Assembly (NCBI RefSeq): GCF_001942495.1
Contig: NZ_MKZS01000001.1
Coordinates: 7,383,039-7,447,038, forward strand
Origin: Moorena bouillonii PNG
GTDB taxonomy: Bacteria > Cyanobacteriota > Cyanobacteriia > Cyanobacteriales > Coleofasciculaceae
Reading direction: 5' to 3'
Length of the DNA stretch: 64,000 nt
Shown here: piece by piece, positions 18,383-27,541 of the stretch
How the letters are laid out: each line of letters begins with the position of its first letter
Position numbering within the stretch: the first letter of the stretch is position 1
The notes under the pieces: generated by a model
Told to the model about the DNA's origin: nothing
The model's input: the letters and a program-made list of their open reading frames with translations, nothing else
Database searches by the model: none
Position numbers and translations under genes: made by a program

Positions 18383-19348
18383 TTATTTAGACAAACTTTC
18401 CCACCGAGCTTCCACCATCATTCGCACCACATCCGGCATTTTGTATTGGGCTTGCCAGCCTAACTTATCCCTTGCCTTAGCTGGGTTAGATTTCCCTAAA
18501 GCCAAATCAGTCGGTCGGAATAAGTTGCTATCGGTCACCACATGCTCTTGCCAGTCCAAGTCAAGTGTAGCAAACGCCGTTGCCACGAAATCTTCTAATT
18601 TATAACTCTCTCCTGTCGCTATTACATAATCATCTGGCTGGTCTTGCTGTAGCATTAAATACATTCCTTGAACATATTCAGGAGCCCAACCCCAGTCACG
18701 CTTAATTGCCATATTGCCCAAACGAAGCTTCTCTTTACTACCGTTAGCAATCCGACAAGCAGCACTAACAATTTTTTGGGTCACAAATCGTTCTGGTCGT
18801 AGGGGAGACTCATGATTAAATAAAATACCAGAGCAGGCAAATAACCCATAGGCTTCACGGTAGTTAGCTACTTCCCAAAACGCTGCTGCTTTAGCAACAC
18901 CATAGGGACTTCTGGGACGAAAGGGAGTCTGTTCATCAGCGGCTTTTTCTCCAGTATCCCCAAAGCACTCACTAGAACCAGCGTTATAGAGTTTAATGGG
19001 AGCACCAGTAAAGCGAATTGCCTCTAATAAATTAATCGTGCCAGTTGCTATGCTTTCTAGGGTTTCTACCGGTTGTCCAAAAGACAAACCCACTGAACTT
19101 TGCCCAGCCAAGTTGTAAACTTCATAGGGTTGGAATTTTGTCAGCACTTGCAATACACTACGAAAATCCGTGAGTGTCATTGATTCCAATTTAATTTGGT
19201 CTCGGATACCCAAATACACCAAGTTCCTAAAGGAAGACATTTGAGCATCCCGTGACGTGCCACAGACAGTATAGCCTTTGTCTAAAAGCAATTTCGCTAA
19301 ATAGGCTCCATCCTGACCAGATACTCCACAAACCAGTGCCTTTTTCAT
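18383..19348 (-). CDS. gmd: GDP-mannose 4,6-dehydratase family protein
   Basis: An extended SDR with the N-terminal Rossmann motif ALVCGVSGQDGAYLAKLLL and YNLAGQSSVGLSF. The catalytic set is NAGSSECFGD (Ser/Glu) and RSPYGVAKAAAFW (YxxxK). NHESPLRPERFVTQKI and RDWGWAPEYVQGMYLML are strong GMD-type signatures. It makes GDP-4-keto-6-deoxymannose for fucose/rhamnose-type sugars of surface polysaccharide. At 321 residues it is slightly shorter than classic GMD. A polysaccharide export gene lies 0.9 kb away on the other strand. Confidence 0.85.
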   Translation of the reverse strand: MKKALVCGVSGQDGAYLAKLLLDKGYTVCGTSRDAQMSSFRNLVYLGIRDQIKLESMTLTDFRSVLQVLTKFQPYEVYNLAGQSSVGLSFGQPVETLESIATGTINLLEAIRFTGAPIKLYNAGSSECFGDTGEKAADEQTPFRPRSPYGVAKAAAFWEVANYREAYGLFACSGILFNHESPLRPERFVTQKIVSAACRIANGSKEKLRLGNMAIKRDWGWAPEYVQGMYLMLQQDQPDDYVIATGESYKLEDFVATAFATLDLDWQEHVVTDSNLFRPTDLALGKSNPAKARDKLGWQAQYKMPDVVRMMVEARWESLSK

Positions 19349-20252
19349 TAACTTTTCTCAGAAAATAAACGATTCATGTCATGATAGGATTAACTATCCA
19401 TGTTAGATATCAAGAATCGCAGTGTACAATGAATAAAGAAGAATATCGATAAATATAACTATAAATAGGAATAGATATAAATAGATAGATTATGAGTGAA
19501 ATATTAAGGTTATGGTCGGCAATATATAAACGGGAGGCAAGCTCTAAATATAGATAATATTAAGTTGATTGCCGAGGGAAATCAAACGATAATAGCATAA
19601 CTTATAATTTTGAAATTATAACTATTCTTGAAAAACTATTTGGTTGATACTGTTATCATTAATTATTATTCTCTGTTACCTGTTTCCGACAACGGCGACG
19701 AAGTCTATTGTTTTATTAAATAACTTTGGTTCTATTTTAAATCGTCACAAAAAAAAAATAAGACACCCTTCTGCCTTGATGAATGGCAAGCTACTAGTCA
19801 AGTATAACCTGCTAACTTAGAGTTGACAAAGGGAAACAGATTAGCGTCAGTGCTATTATGTGGGTATTAATAATTAACTATGACTAATTACATATACCAG
19901 CAGTTGGTTCGATGGGGAACTTTCCAGCGACGAGTATCCTCTAAGTAGAACAAATAAGTAGAACAAACCGATAACGGCTCTTTAACAATGTTGCTCTACC
20001 AGGCTAATCTATGTGTTCACCAATTGTCAGTTGTCAATTGTTATCAAATCCCAACCACAATCAGAGACGTCATAGTAGTGAGTGCGCTTTACCTATAGCT
20101 TGCCGATGAAGGGATGAAACCCTAGACCAGATCAAGCTCACCAATAACCAATAACCAATTACAAATGACAGGCCAAAGAAAGCGTCAACGAAGCCTAAAC
20201 AACCCTAAACACATTGGTGAGGTGGCTTGAGTGACAACATATTCCGGATTTT
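19349..20252. other. 900-bp intergenic region between divergent polysaccharide genes
   Basis: The region is AT-rich, with short ATAGATATAAATAGATAG repeats near 19450-19490 and a poly-A run at 19749. No gene, RNA or named motif is recognised. It must contain the promoters of the gmd-like and export genes. Confidence 0.4.
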
Positions 20253-21941
20253 ATGAACAATTTAGTGTGTCTTTATCTAGCAAGAGTCAATATGTTTATG
20301 ATCAATACAGTTAACCCAGGGAAAAAAAGACCCCTTGATATATTAAGCCAAATTGCTAAGAATCACAGTAGTGTAAAACCAGGATTGACTAGACCAGTGG
20401 TGGGTGTAAGCTTACTGGTGGTTTCCGCTATTACCCTACCTATACCTACCCTAGCTCAAATCCCTTCAATCAAGGTACCAGCTTCAACATCCCCGAGCCA
20501 GGTACCAGCTCCACCATCCCCGAGCGAGGCACCAGCTCCACCATCCATTGCTGACTTCATTAAGGTGAATCAGAGTAACACGGTATCAGCAGCCACACCC
20601 CCTGTGCGTAACTCTTTACCACCAGACAGAGCTTATACCCTTGATGCTGGAGATGTTCTTACCCTGAATATCTTTGATGTTGATGAATACAGTGGTCAGT
20701 ATCAAGTACTGGTGAACGGTTCCCTTAACTTACCCTTGATTGGTAGTGTATTTGTAAGGGGAAAAACTCTCGATCAAGCTAGCGAACTCGTCACCAGTGC
20801 CTTTTCAGTTTACATCAAACGCCCAGTAGTTTCCTTGAGTCTGGTGAAACCCCGTCCTTTAAAAATTTCCGTGGCTGGGGAAGTGAGTCGCCCTGGAGCC
20901 TACACCATGGGTCTGAATGAAGGACAGCAATTTCCCTCCCTGACTCAAGCGATTAATTTGGCTGGGGGGGCTACCCTAACAGCAGACGTTAAGCAAGTAG
21001 AACTTCGGCGTCTTGAAGGCTCTGGGCAGCGCAATACTTATTATATCAATCTCCAGCAATTGATTAATAGAAGTGATATCAGGCAGGATGTTACCTTGCG
21101 GGATGGGGATGAAATCTTGCTCCGAACTACTACTGCTATCAACCCAGAGCAAACCCGTCTATTGTCCAATGCCAGTTTTGCAGCTAATGCCAGCCGTCCC
21201 ATTCAAGTGGCTGTGGTGGGGGAAGTGGTTAACCCAGGAGCTTATGTGGTCAAGGGAGAAACTCTGGGTAATAATAACATTAACATCGGTAGTGCTGATA
21301 TCCGTAGCACCAATGCACCACCAACTGTAACTCAAGCGATCGCGATCGCTGGAGGCATTACCCAAGACGCTAATGTTCGCCAGGTTAAAGTGCGACGTTT
21401 GACCCAAGGGGGTACACAACAAGAAATTGCCTTGGATTTTTGGCAATTGTTGCGACAGGGTGACCTAACTCAGGATATCCTCTTAAAGGAGGGAGATACA
21501 ATTCTTGTCACCAAAGCTGACGAAATTGCTCCAGAGGTAGCATTGGCATTAGCAGATTCCAACCTTTCTGCTGCTGCTATCCCGGTCAATGTGGTTGGTC
21601 AAGTTAAACAACCTGGTAATATCGAAGTCAAGCCCAATGCTCCTTTGAATGAAGCCTTGCTTGCCGCTGGGGGATTTGATGACGTTCGTGCTGAAAAGGG
21701 TTCTGTTGAATTAGTTCGCCTGAATCGCAATGGCACAGTTGAAAAAAGAGAAATTGAAATCGATTTTACGGCTCCAGTTAACGAGGAAACTAATCCGACC
21801 TTGCAGCCTAATGATGTGATTATTGTTAAACGGGATGGTGCAGCAACAACTGCGGACAATGTCGAAAGGATTTCGAGACCTGCTAGTGGTATTTTCTCCC
21901 TAATTGAATTACCAATTAGATTATTTAATCTTCTATTCTAG
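20253..21941 (+). CDS. Polysaccharide export protein, Wza-like with SLBB domains
   Basis: After a signal region (SLLVVSAITLPIPTLAQ) and a Pro-rich spacer with a near-repeat (SPSQVPAPP / SPSEAPAPP), the Poly_export domain starts at YTLDAGDVLTLNIFDVDEYSG. At least three SLBB-type beta-grasp repeats follow, each opening with a VAGEVSRPGAYTM-, VVGEVVNPGAYVV- or VVGQVKQPGNIEV-like strand and ending with DGDEILL/EGDTILV. Such outer-membrane proteins export capsule or exopolysaccharide. The start is uncertain: MFMINTVNPG about 14 residues in is an alternative. Confidence 0.88.
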   Translation: MNNLVCLYLARVNMFMINTVNPGKKRPLDILSQIAKNHSSVKPGLTRPVVGVSLLVVSAITLPIPTLAQIPSIKVPASTSPSQVPAPPSPSEAPAPPSIADFIKVNQSNTVSAATPPVRNSLPPDRAYTLDAGDVLTLNIFDVDEYSGQYQVLVNGSLNLPLIGSVFVRGKTLDQASELVTSAFSVYIKRPVVSLSLVKPRPLKISVAGEVSRPGAYTMGLNEGQQFPSLTQAINLAGGATLTADVKQVELRRLEGSGQRNTYYINLQQLINRSDIRQDVTLRDGDEILLRTTTAINPEQTRLLSNASFAANASRPIQVAVVGEVVNPGAYVVKGETLGNNNINIGSADIRSTNAPPTVTQAIAIAGGITQDANVRQVKVRRLTQGGTQQEIALDFWQLLRQGDLTQDILLKEGDTILVTKADEIAPEVALALADSNLSAAAIPVNVVGQVKQPGNIEVKPNAPLNEALLAAGGFDDVRAEKGSVELVRLNRNGTVEKREIEIDFTAPVNEETNPTLQPNDVIIVKRDGAATTADNVERISRPASGIFSLIELPIRLFNLLF

Positions 21942-21962
21942 TTTAGCTGTCAGCGATCAGTA

Positions 21963-21993
21963 TTAAGCATTCAGCTTATTTGCTGAATGCTTA
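21963..21993 (+). terminator. Hairpin downstream of polysaccharide export gene
   Basis: AAGCATTCAGC (21965-21975) pairs perfectly with GCTGAATGCTT (21982-21992), with a TTATTT loop. There is no long U-tract. A nearly identical hairpin occurs at 52204-52234, so this may be a repeat used as a terminator. Confidence 0.55.
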
Positions 21994-22033
21994 GTGCTTA
22001 CCAATTTTAATACTGAGTTTAGAGATAAGTCTG

Positions 22034-22210
22034 ATGAAATGGAGAGTCATTCTTGAGCCTGATCTAGATAACGGAGACTGGGCAGCTTGGTGCCCCGAAC
22101 TTCCTGGTTGTACTTCCTGTGGTGAAACTCAAGTAGAAGCAATAGAAAATATTCGTATTGGCATTCAGCTCTACCTTGAACCTGCCCCCCTTGAGCTGCC
22201 GGAAGGTTAG
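22034..22210 (+). CDS. HicB-like antitoxin-type protein, 58 aa
   Basis: This short frame starts MKWRVILEPDLDNGDWAAWC, continues PELPGCTSCGETQVEAIENI and has an LYLEPAPLEL end. This is the HicB partial RNase-H-like fold, whose usual pattern is YxVxxxx-D-GxWxAxxPELPGC...G-T-EA. No HicA follows or precedes it, so it is an orphan, as are many cyanobacterial HicB-like genes. Confidence 0.75.
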   Translation: MKWRVILEPDLDNGDWAAWCPELPGCTSCGETQVEAIENIRIGIQLYLEPAPLELPEG

Positions 22211-22238
22211 TGGACAGTAGGTAAAAGTATCACAAAGG

Positions 22239-22268
22239 TTGCCAAAGCCTCAAGTAATTTGCTATAAT
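22239..22268 (+). promoter_or_regulatory. Sigma-70-type promoter for the downstream RNA
   Basis: TTGCCA (22239-22244) and TATAAT (22263-22268) are separated by 18 bp. Transcription would start near 22275. No open reading frame follows within 280 nt, but a folded RNA does. Confidence 0.55.
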
Positions 22269-22274
22269 TTAACT

Positions 22275-22470
22275 ATGATATTAGTGCCACGACCTTGTCT
22301 TAATTAAAATTTCCCGAAAACCAAGGGTTTTGTAGTGACATTGGATCTGGTTCTAGAAATTTAACGGCGCACGAGGAATATTTCTTCGTGCTTTGGGAGA
22401 TACCCCCTGGCGTTCGAATCAGCTTGCATTGGCGGGCTAAAGTTTATATTGGTAGACTTTGGTAGCTAAA
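22275..22470 (+). ncRNA. ssrS: Structured non-coding RNA, candidate 6S RNA
   Basis: The region folds as a rod. GTCT (22297-22300) pairs with AGAC (22454-22457), and AAAxTTTCCC (22306-22315) pairs with GGGxxAAAxTTT (22434-22445). CTGGTT (22347-22352) pairs with AATCAG (22417-22422). A strong apical hairpin opens with GCACGA and closes with TCGTGC (22369-22391). A small AAAACCAAGGGTTTT hairpin lies in the 5' arm. Length (~190 nt), rod shape and a central unpaired region suggest 6S RNA. The identification is inference; the promoter and folding are seen. Confidence 0.45.
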
Positions 22471-22522
22471 AAGTATCGGTTCTGTGACTTGCGAGGTTAT
22501 TATTTAATAATATCTATTTTAA

Positions 22523-22559
22523 CCAGAGGCTCTAGTAGCTAGAGCCTCTGGCTAAGTTT
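22523..22559 (+). terminator. Strong 13-bp hairpin
   Basis: CCAGAGGCTCTAG pairs with CTAGAGCCTCTGG around a 3-nt loop, followed by CTAAGTTTT. It would end transcripts from the 22263 promoter. Confidence 0.6.
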
Positions 22560-22642
22560 TAACAATCGATCAGTTCTGGTGTCTAGTTCAGAATTTGACT
22601 GCGGATAGAAATAAAGTCCTGATAAGCAGGTGATTCTAAGGC

Positions 22643-22951
22643 TTATGGACGAAATATAGCGGTTTTGTGGCAGTTTTGAAAGGCTAACTTGATCCCAAAA
22701 TAACGTTCGACTGCACCACGAATCGCATCCCCACCTATCATCCGCAATAGCTGGGCTCGATCTTGCTCAGTTGGTGGTGGTACCGAATGCTCTACCCATT
22801 CCGCTTCACCCTGTGCCAATTGCTTGGCCAGGTCTTCCACAACTCCAAAGGCATAAGGTAACGATTGCCTGATGCTGTCAATAAAAGCTTCTTGATTAAC
22901 CTCACCCTCCTGTGCCTGCTTCAAAAGCTCTGGAGTAATGTTCAGTGACAT
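22643..22951 (-). CDS. Conserved cyanobacterial hypothetical protein, 102 aa
   Basis: Start at MSLNITPELLKQAQEGEVN (an in-frame ATG at 22981 is further upstream). The protein is mostly helical and acidic, with SLPYAFGVVEDLAKQL, a linker VPPPTEQDRAQLLRM and an end FGIKLAFQNCHKTAIFRP that look conserved. No transmembrane segment or known domain is recognised. It lies in a stretch that also carries the toxin-antitoxin pair. Confidence 0.65.
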   Translation of the reverse strand: MSLNITPELLKQAQEGEVNQEAFIDSIRQSLPYAFGVVEDLAKQLAQGEAEWVEHSVPPPTEQDRAQLLRMIGGDAIRGAVERYFGIKLAFQNCHKTAIFRP

Positions 22952-23287
22952 AGGCTTTTCCTGAATATCCCTAATGAACAAAATAGTTATCAGAGGTTCA
23001 CACTTAGTTGGCTGAACCTCCCAGGGAACAGTATATGGTGATAATGATTATTATTGTTCATAATAATCATTTTTAGTAAAGAAATATTACGATGCAGACG
23101 ATTAGAGACGTACTATGCTATGCGAGTGGGCTTGGTCAGTGTTGGGAGAATGCGATCGCACCCCATCCTAGTAGCAAAAAGATGACGCGCCAGTAAACCG
23201 ACTTGCAATGCAGCCAAACTCTCCGCTACTTGGGGAATATCTCACTGAAACTCGATCAAAAACTCCCCCCCTTCTACTCCAGCATGT

Positions 23288-23692
23288 TTATAGCTGCCGC
23301 CAGTTTTCGGTCTGTAAACCAGGCACTCGATCAAATTCCCGCTGGTTTGCAGTAACCATAAGAAGATTATACTGAAGCGCAGTAGCCGCTATCAAAACAT
23401 CGTAAGCACCGATCGGCTGTCCTTTAGATTTGAGGATGGCACGGATCTGAGCCGCTTGTTGAGCTTCGGTGGTGTTGAAAGGAAGAATCCTCACAGAAGC
23501 AAGAAAGCTGGCGATGATCGGTTCAACTTTCTGAGCTTGTTGAGGATTGAGTGCCAAGCCATAGCGTAACTCCATGACCGTAATAGCAGAAACAGCAATG
23601 TCCCTAGGTGGCGTTTCCTTGAGTCTGACTTGAGTCCCAACTTCACCTTTAATAAAGTCGCTAATGACACAAGTATCGAGAAGATATCGCAT
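23288..23692 (-). CDS. vapC: PIN-domain RNase toxin, VapC family
   Basis: The PIN signature is complete: YLLDTCVISDFIKG (first Asp), AVSAITVMELRYGLAL (Glu), and PIGAYDVLIAATALQYNLLMVTANQREFDRV (two Asp). These acidic residues bind the metal ions that cleave RNA. At 134 residues the size is normal. The start ATG overlaps the antitoxin stop by one base (ATGA type), typical of VapBC operons. Confidence 0.9.
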   Translation of the reverse strand: MRYLLDTCVISDFIKGEVGTQVRLKETPPRDIAVSAITVMELRYGLALNPQQAQKVEPIIASFLASVRILPFNTTEAQQAAQIRAILKSKGQPIGAYDVLIAATALQYNLLMVTANQREFDRVPGLQTENWRQL

Positions 23693-23934
23693 CAGAATAA
23701 TTCCGGTTCACGAGGTGGCAGAAGTTGATCACGATAGGACTCGAAAGCCGGGAAATCAGGAATTCCTTCATAAGACAATACGACATCAGACCACTGGGAA
23801 ATAGAGCTAGGTGCCGTTTGGATTAGCTGGCGTAACCCTTGCAGAACGAGGGTTTGGATTGGGACATTTGATTGAACTGCTTGGCGAATGAGGTCTTCTT
23901 CGAGATCTGGAGGTAGGTCGATGGTAATTTGCAT
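23692..23934 (-). CDS. vapB: VapB-like antitoxin
   Basis: This 80-residue acidic protein starts with a ribbon-helix-helix-like strand (MQITIDLPPDLEEDLIRQAV) and ends in a flexible toxin-binding tail (LSYEGIPDFPAFESYRDQLLPPREP). It is directly upstream of vapC with a one-base overlap. It should bind its own promoter and neutralise VapC. Confidence 0.8.
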   Translation of the reverse strand: MQITIDLPPDLEEDLIRQAVQSNVPIQTLVLQGLRQLIQTAPSSISQWSDVVLSYEGIPDFPAFESYRDQLLPPREPELF

Positions 23935-24466
23935 AGGTCAGATTCTTGGTATTAAAGTTTTGAATTTTTATTGAAGTTGAGAAGCTTGCGCTCTATAAGG
24001 CATTATTGTCCGAACCTTAGTTCTATGAAAAAAGTTCCTAACCTTACATATACGCAAATTAATGCTGCTCTGTAACCAGACGGATTGATAATGCTTCGTA
24101 AACGGAGTAGCCAGATTCTAAATGCTTCCCTCCAGGGCATTTTTAATGTAGCTTCGGTGGCAGAAGCCCACCACAGATCAGCTAATCCTACTTATGTTAT
24201 CTATGATAGTGACACAAACTAGGTAATCTTGCCGCTAGTGGAGTACGACTATCGTGGAGTACGACTATCAAAGTACCTGTGCTGGGATGATTGACAAGGG
24301 TTTACCTGCTATTTTAGCTTAGTGTTTGGCTAGGGGGTTAGAATTTGCCGAGAAAGCTGAAGGTTCTACCCATGTTTGCCAGACATAGGGTACAAAGAGA
24401 AGATGGTAAACCGATGATAGAGTATGACTTTTGCTAGTTTTCTCTACCTGTCTAGGCTACAGTTCC
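23935..24466. other. Intergenic region with degraded coding remnants
   Basis: No intact gene is visible. A direct repeat of GTGGAGTACGACTATC lies at 24238-24269. Broken frames (FAEKAEGSTHVCQT, then REDGKPMIEYDFC in another frame) around 24340-24440 look like the end of a dead gene that could not be identified. This is the 3' flank of the reverse-transcriptase operon. Confidence 0.4.
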
Positions 24467-27400
24467 TTAATACGCTTCTTGATCACTATCATTTGGTGCT
24501 TGTCCACTGTAGTACTTTTGTCGAATGATTTTAGGCTCTGGTAAATCAAATATGTCAGATCGATTACCTTCAAGAGCAAGATTTCTGGCAGTAACGAGCA
24601 TAGGGTCATTTCTATTAACCTGGAACTCTTCTACAGCTTTAGTTTCAAACTGTCCCAAAATCAATAGATAGTTTTTCTGTAATCTTTCTGGTGGTTTAGA
24701 TCTAAGAGCAATCTTTACTGCTTCAATATGATCCCTTTGTTTAAAGTCATTATATTTGTGTCCTAGATATAACCAGGTTTCAGTTGCCATCAGCTTTTCG
24801 GCAATACTAACTGAACTATCTAAACTAGTAGCAAATTTAACAATCAATTCCCATTCTTGAGCATAGATATTTGGTAAGAAGCGCATTGCCCTGATTGTAA
24901 CTGCTTTTAGATATTCAACAGGCTGTTCAATCTTTTGATAATGTGTGAGTAAGCTTCTGATTTCAGCTAGATAGCCTTGCTTAGCTAGATTCTCCAGCAC
25001 ATTGAGAGGATTGCGAATAATCCAATAATGTGTAAGTAAAATTTCAATAAGAGATTTAATTACATCTCTAAAACCTAAAACAGAAAGTTTGGTTAACGCA
25101 AATCGAATATACTTGATGAGCTTACGTGACCTACCAGAATTATCATCAGAAGCACGTAGTTCGTTCCAATTTTTACAGAAGAGTTCAGATAATTCTCTCT
25201 GCAAATCATTTCGACTATCAAGCCAATCAGTGTTAGCACTAATAAATTGATTATACCATTGAATAATCAAGCCGTTATTATGTTTATTTGGTGGTTTAAC
25301 ATATTTTAGTTCTCCCTCTTGATTTAAACGCTGTTTCCTATTTAATAAATCCTTGTATCGACGTGTTGGGTTGAAAAGATATTTATAGATATTACGACTA
25401 AGATCTATATTAGAAACATAGATATTGATAGACTTTAAGCAACTTTGGTATAGTTCGATGCAATACCACCACAAATCATCATTATCATAATAAGCGTCTA
25501 CAAGTATATCACGATGATCAGAATTTGAAATCCAAAGTGGATTAACAATACATTCATACCACTTGTGTAGATGATTGAGGCGATCATCTTCTTGAATTTG
25601 CTCTAATAATTCAGGAATACTATTTTTATCAAATATTTCTGTTTTACCTTGATTGAGATTTAAACCTAGATCTTTAAGGTTTTCTTGGACAATAGTTTTT
25701 ACATCTTCAAGATCGCTTGGATCTGGAATAACAATAACCATATCATCAACAAAGCGATGAAACTCAGCATGCCATTCATTGTCAGAAGGGCTAGAACCAA
25801 ATTTTTCATCAATAGGAGTTAAGTAAATATTTGAGTAAAAACCCGATCCAACATTGCCTTGAGTTATACCTCGGCCAACTGTATGGTCATCAATGTTATT
25901 GGATAGCAAAACTCTTATCAACCATCGTAAACGTTCACTTGTAACTCTCAACTCTTTAGCAAGTTCATCACACAGTTTTTTTTGAATAATTCGGGTGTAG
26001 TAGGATTCAATATCAATTCTTAAAACTAGACCCTTAATGTTTCTATTTACACTATCTTTTACTCCTCGGATGTAATTACGATAATTATCATACCAAGAAG
26101 TATATAAATATTCATTAGAAGTATCTTGAATCCTGTATGCATAGCTTACTGAATTTAATCTGGATGCTCTACTGCCTAATTTCTGAATAATGGCCACGGA
26201 TAAAATTTCTTCTTCAATCCGTGAAAGTCCTCTTGGACGAGTCTTTTCCACATTCTTAGGAAATTTATAAGACATGCTTTGATCTACTAATGATGAGACA
26301 ACATCACTAGCATAAGCACATAATTGTTCTTGTAAATTTAAAATATTTGAATCTAAATTAGTTTCAAAAATACGCAGTTCAGTCTCATCATATAAAGACT
26401 CCGATAATAGATTGCGACGTGCCCTGGCCCAGGCTAATTTGAGATTCTTACGACTGATAACTTCTTCCCAATCTTTATCTTCTGCTCGATCTGCACTCGA
26501 TATTGTCTGAAAATCAGCATAAAAATTAGTTTCATTATTTACTTTTTCTTTTTTTTTATCTCTACAATAGCAGTTTTGTGGATTTTCAAAATAAACAATA
26601 TGATTATCTGAACTAATTTCATCAATAGTATGTCGATTACCTACAATTTGATGTAGGGTTCTAATCATTTCCTTAATTCTTTCCTCCAAAGTTACTTTAC
26701 TCTTTGTTTCCAATTGCACTTGGTGTTCCATATTTTTAGTTCCAATAGTGACAAGGTGCATCACATCAATTGGCACAGTTTCTATCAAGTGTTTGTAAGC
26801 CAGAGCTTCAGAAGTTCCAAGACCTAAGTTATCCTCTGTAGATGAGCCGTCAATATCAATACCTAAAGACCTTAGTTCATCATAATCTTCTTGATGAGTT
26901 CTGTAGGTTTGACTGAAGGGAGAAATAACATTTAACTGCATTACTAAAACATTGGAAAAACAGGGTAGTTCAGATGATGACAGTTCACTCTGTAGAAATC
27001 TTTCTATTTTAGCTGTAGCATCAGGAAAACCCTTATCTATATATTTAAATTCTATATTGACTAGATCAGAACAAGATGATTTTAAATTTTTCATCATCTT
27101 AATATAAAGACCAATAGCCCGGAAGCTTGGATCGATTCCAATAAAAAGGATATTTACTTCATTGGTAAGATCGCCTTTCTCCTTTAGTTTAATAACTGTT
27201 TCTAAAAATGCTGCAGAACCAGCACCAGCACCACAACCCACATCTAAGACACAGACTTTTTGTCTATGTGTTAGCCAAGTTATAATTTGTTCTGTTCCAA
27301 TAATGGACTCTAATGTATGTGCTGCTTTGAAATAATGTTTATGAAATAAAGCATAATATTGGAACGCAATATGTTTCCAATCAGTTTTGTGAAGTTTATT

Positions 27401-27541
27401 TTTTAAGTTCTTGTAGGCTACAGTTTTGTATCCCTTGGCTTGCTCAATACCATCAAGCCACTCATGTACAGCAGTGTAAGCATCGGCAACAATAGGATGA
27501 AAAGGGCGATATTTAGGTGGTTGTTCAGTCACTGAATGCAC
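24467..27541 (-). CDS. Methyltransferase-like / reverse transcriptase / helical-repeat fusion (UG/Abi-type RT candidate)
   Basis: A 1024-residue protein. Residues ~95-150 hold a SAM-methyltransferase Rossmann core (VCVLDVGCGAGAGSA at 96-110; acidic IGIDPSF). From ~360 an RT begins (NLKLAWARARRNLL), with motif A LRIDIESYY (507-515, D510), motif B GRGITQGNVGSGFYSN (556-571), motif C FVDDM (597-601) and motif D LGLNLNQGKTE (625-635). The DD pair and QG are intact. Residues ~700-1010 are almost entirely helical, as in the HEAT-like C-terminus of Abi/unknown-group RTs. There is no group II intron maturase X domain or HNH. It overlaps the helicase gene by 13 nt and is probably an antiphage effector. 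Confidence 0.8.
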   Translation of the reverse strand: MHSVTEQPPKYRPFHPIVADAYTAVHEWLDGIEQAKGYKTVAYKNLKNKLHKTDWKHIAFQYYALFHKHYFKAAHTLESIIGTEQIITWLTHRQKVCVLDVGCGAGAGSAAFLETVIKLKEKGDLTNEVNILFIGIDPSFRAIGLYIKMMKNLKSSCSDLVNIEFKYIDKGFPDATAKIERFLQSELSSSELPCFSNVLVMQLNVISPFSQTYRTHQEDYDELRSLGIDIDGSSTEDNLGLGTSEALAYKHLIETVPIDVMHLVTIGTKNMEHQVQLETKSKVTLEERIKEMIRTLHQIVGNRHTIDEISSDNHIVYFENPQNCYCRDKKKEKVNNETNFYADFQTISSADRAEDKDWEEVISRKNLKLAWARARRNLLSESLYDETELRIFETNLDSNILNLQEQLCAYASDVVSSLVDQSMSYKFPKNVEKTRPRGLSRIEEEILSVAIIQKLGSRASRLNSVSYAYRIQDTSNEYLYTSWYDNYRNYIRGVKDSVNRNIKGLVLRIDIESYYTRIIQKKLCDELAKELRVTSERLRWLIRVLLSNNIDDHTVGRGITQGNVGSGFYSNIYLTPIDEKFGSSPSDNEWHAEFHRFVDDMVIVIPDPSDLEDVKTIVQENLKDLGLNLNQGKTEIFDKNSIPELLEQIQEDDRLNHLHKWYECIVNPLWISNSDHRDILVDAYYDNDDLWWYCIELYQSCLKSINIYVSNIDLSRNIYKYLFNPTRRYKDLLNRKQRLNQEGELKYVKPPNKHNNGLIIQWYNQFISANTDWLDSRNDLQRELSELFCKNWNELRASDDNSGRSRKLIKYIRFALTKLSVLGFRDVIKSLIEILLTHYWIIRNPLNVLENLAKQGYLAEIRSLLTHYQKIEQPVEYLKAVTIRAMRFLPNIYAQEWELIVKFATSLDSSVSIAEKLMATETWLYLGHKYNDFKQRDHIEAVKIALRSKPPERLQKNYLLILGQFETKAVEEFQVNRNDPMLVTARNLALEGNRSDIFDLPEPKIIRQKYYSGQAPNDSDQEAY

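Noticed and set aside
24467-27541. Reading the RT as a group II intron or retron protein
   Set aside because: No maturase X or HNH domain, no intron domains V/VI nearby, and no retron msr/msd-like inverted repeat directly upstream; the second-gene position and N-terminal methyltransferase-like domain fit neither.
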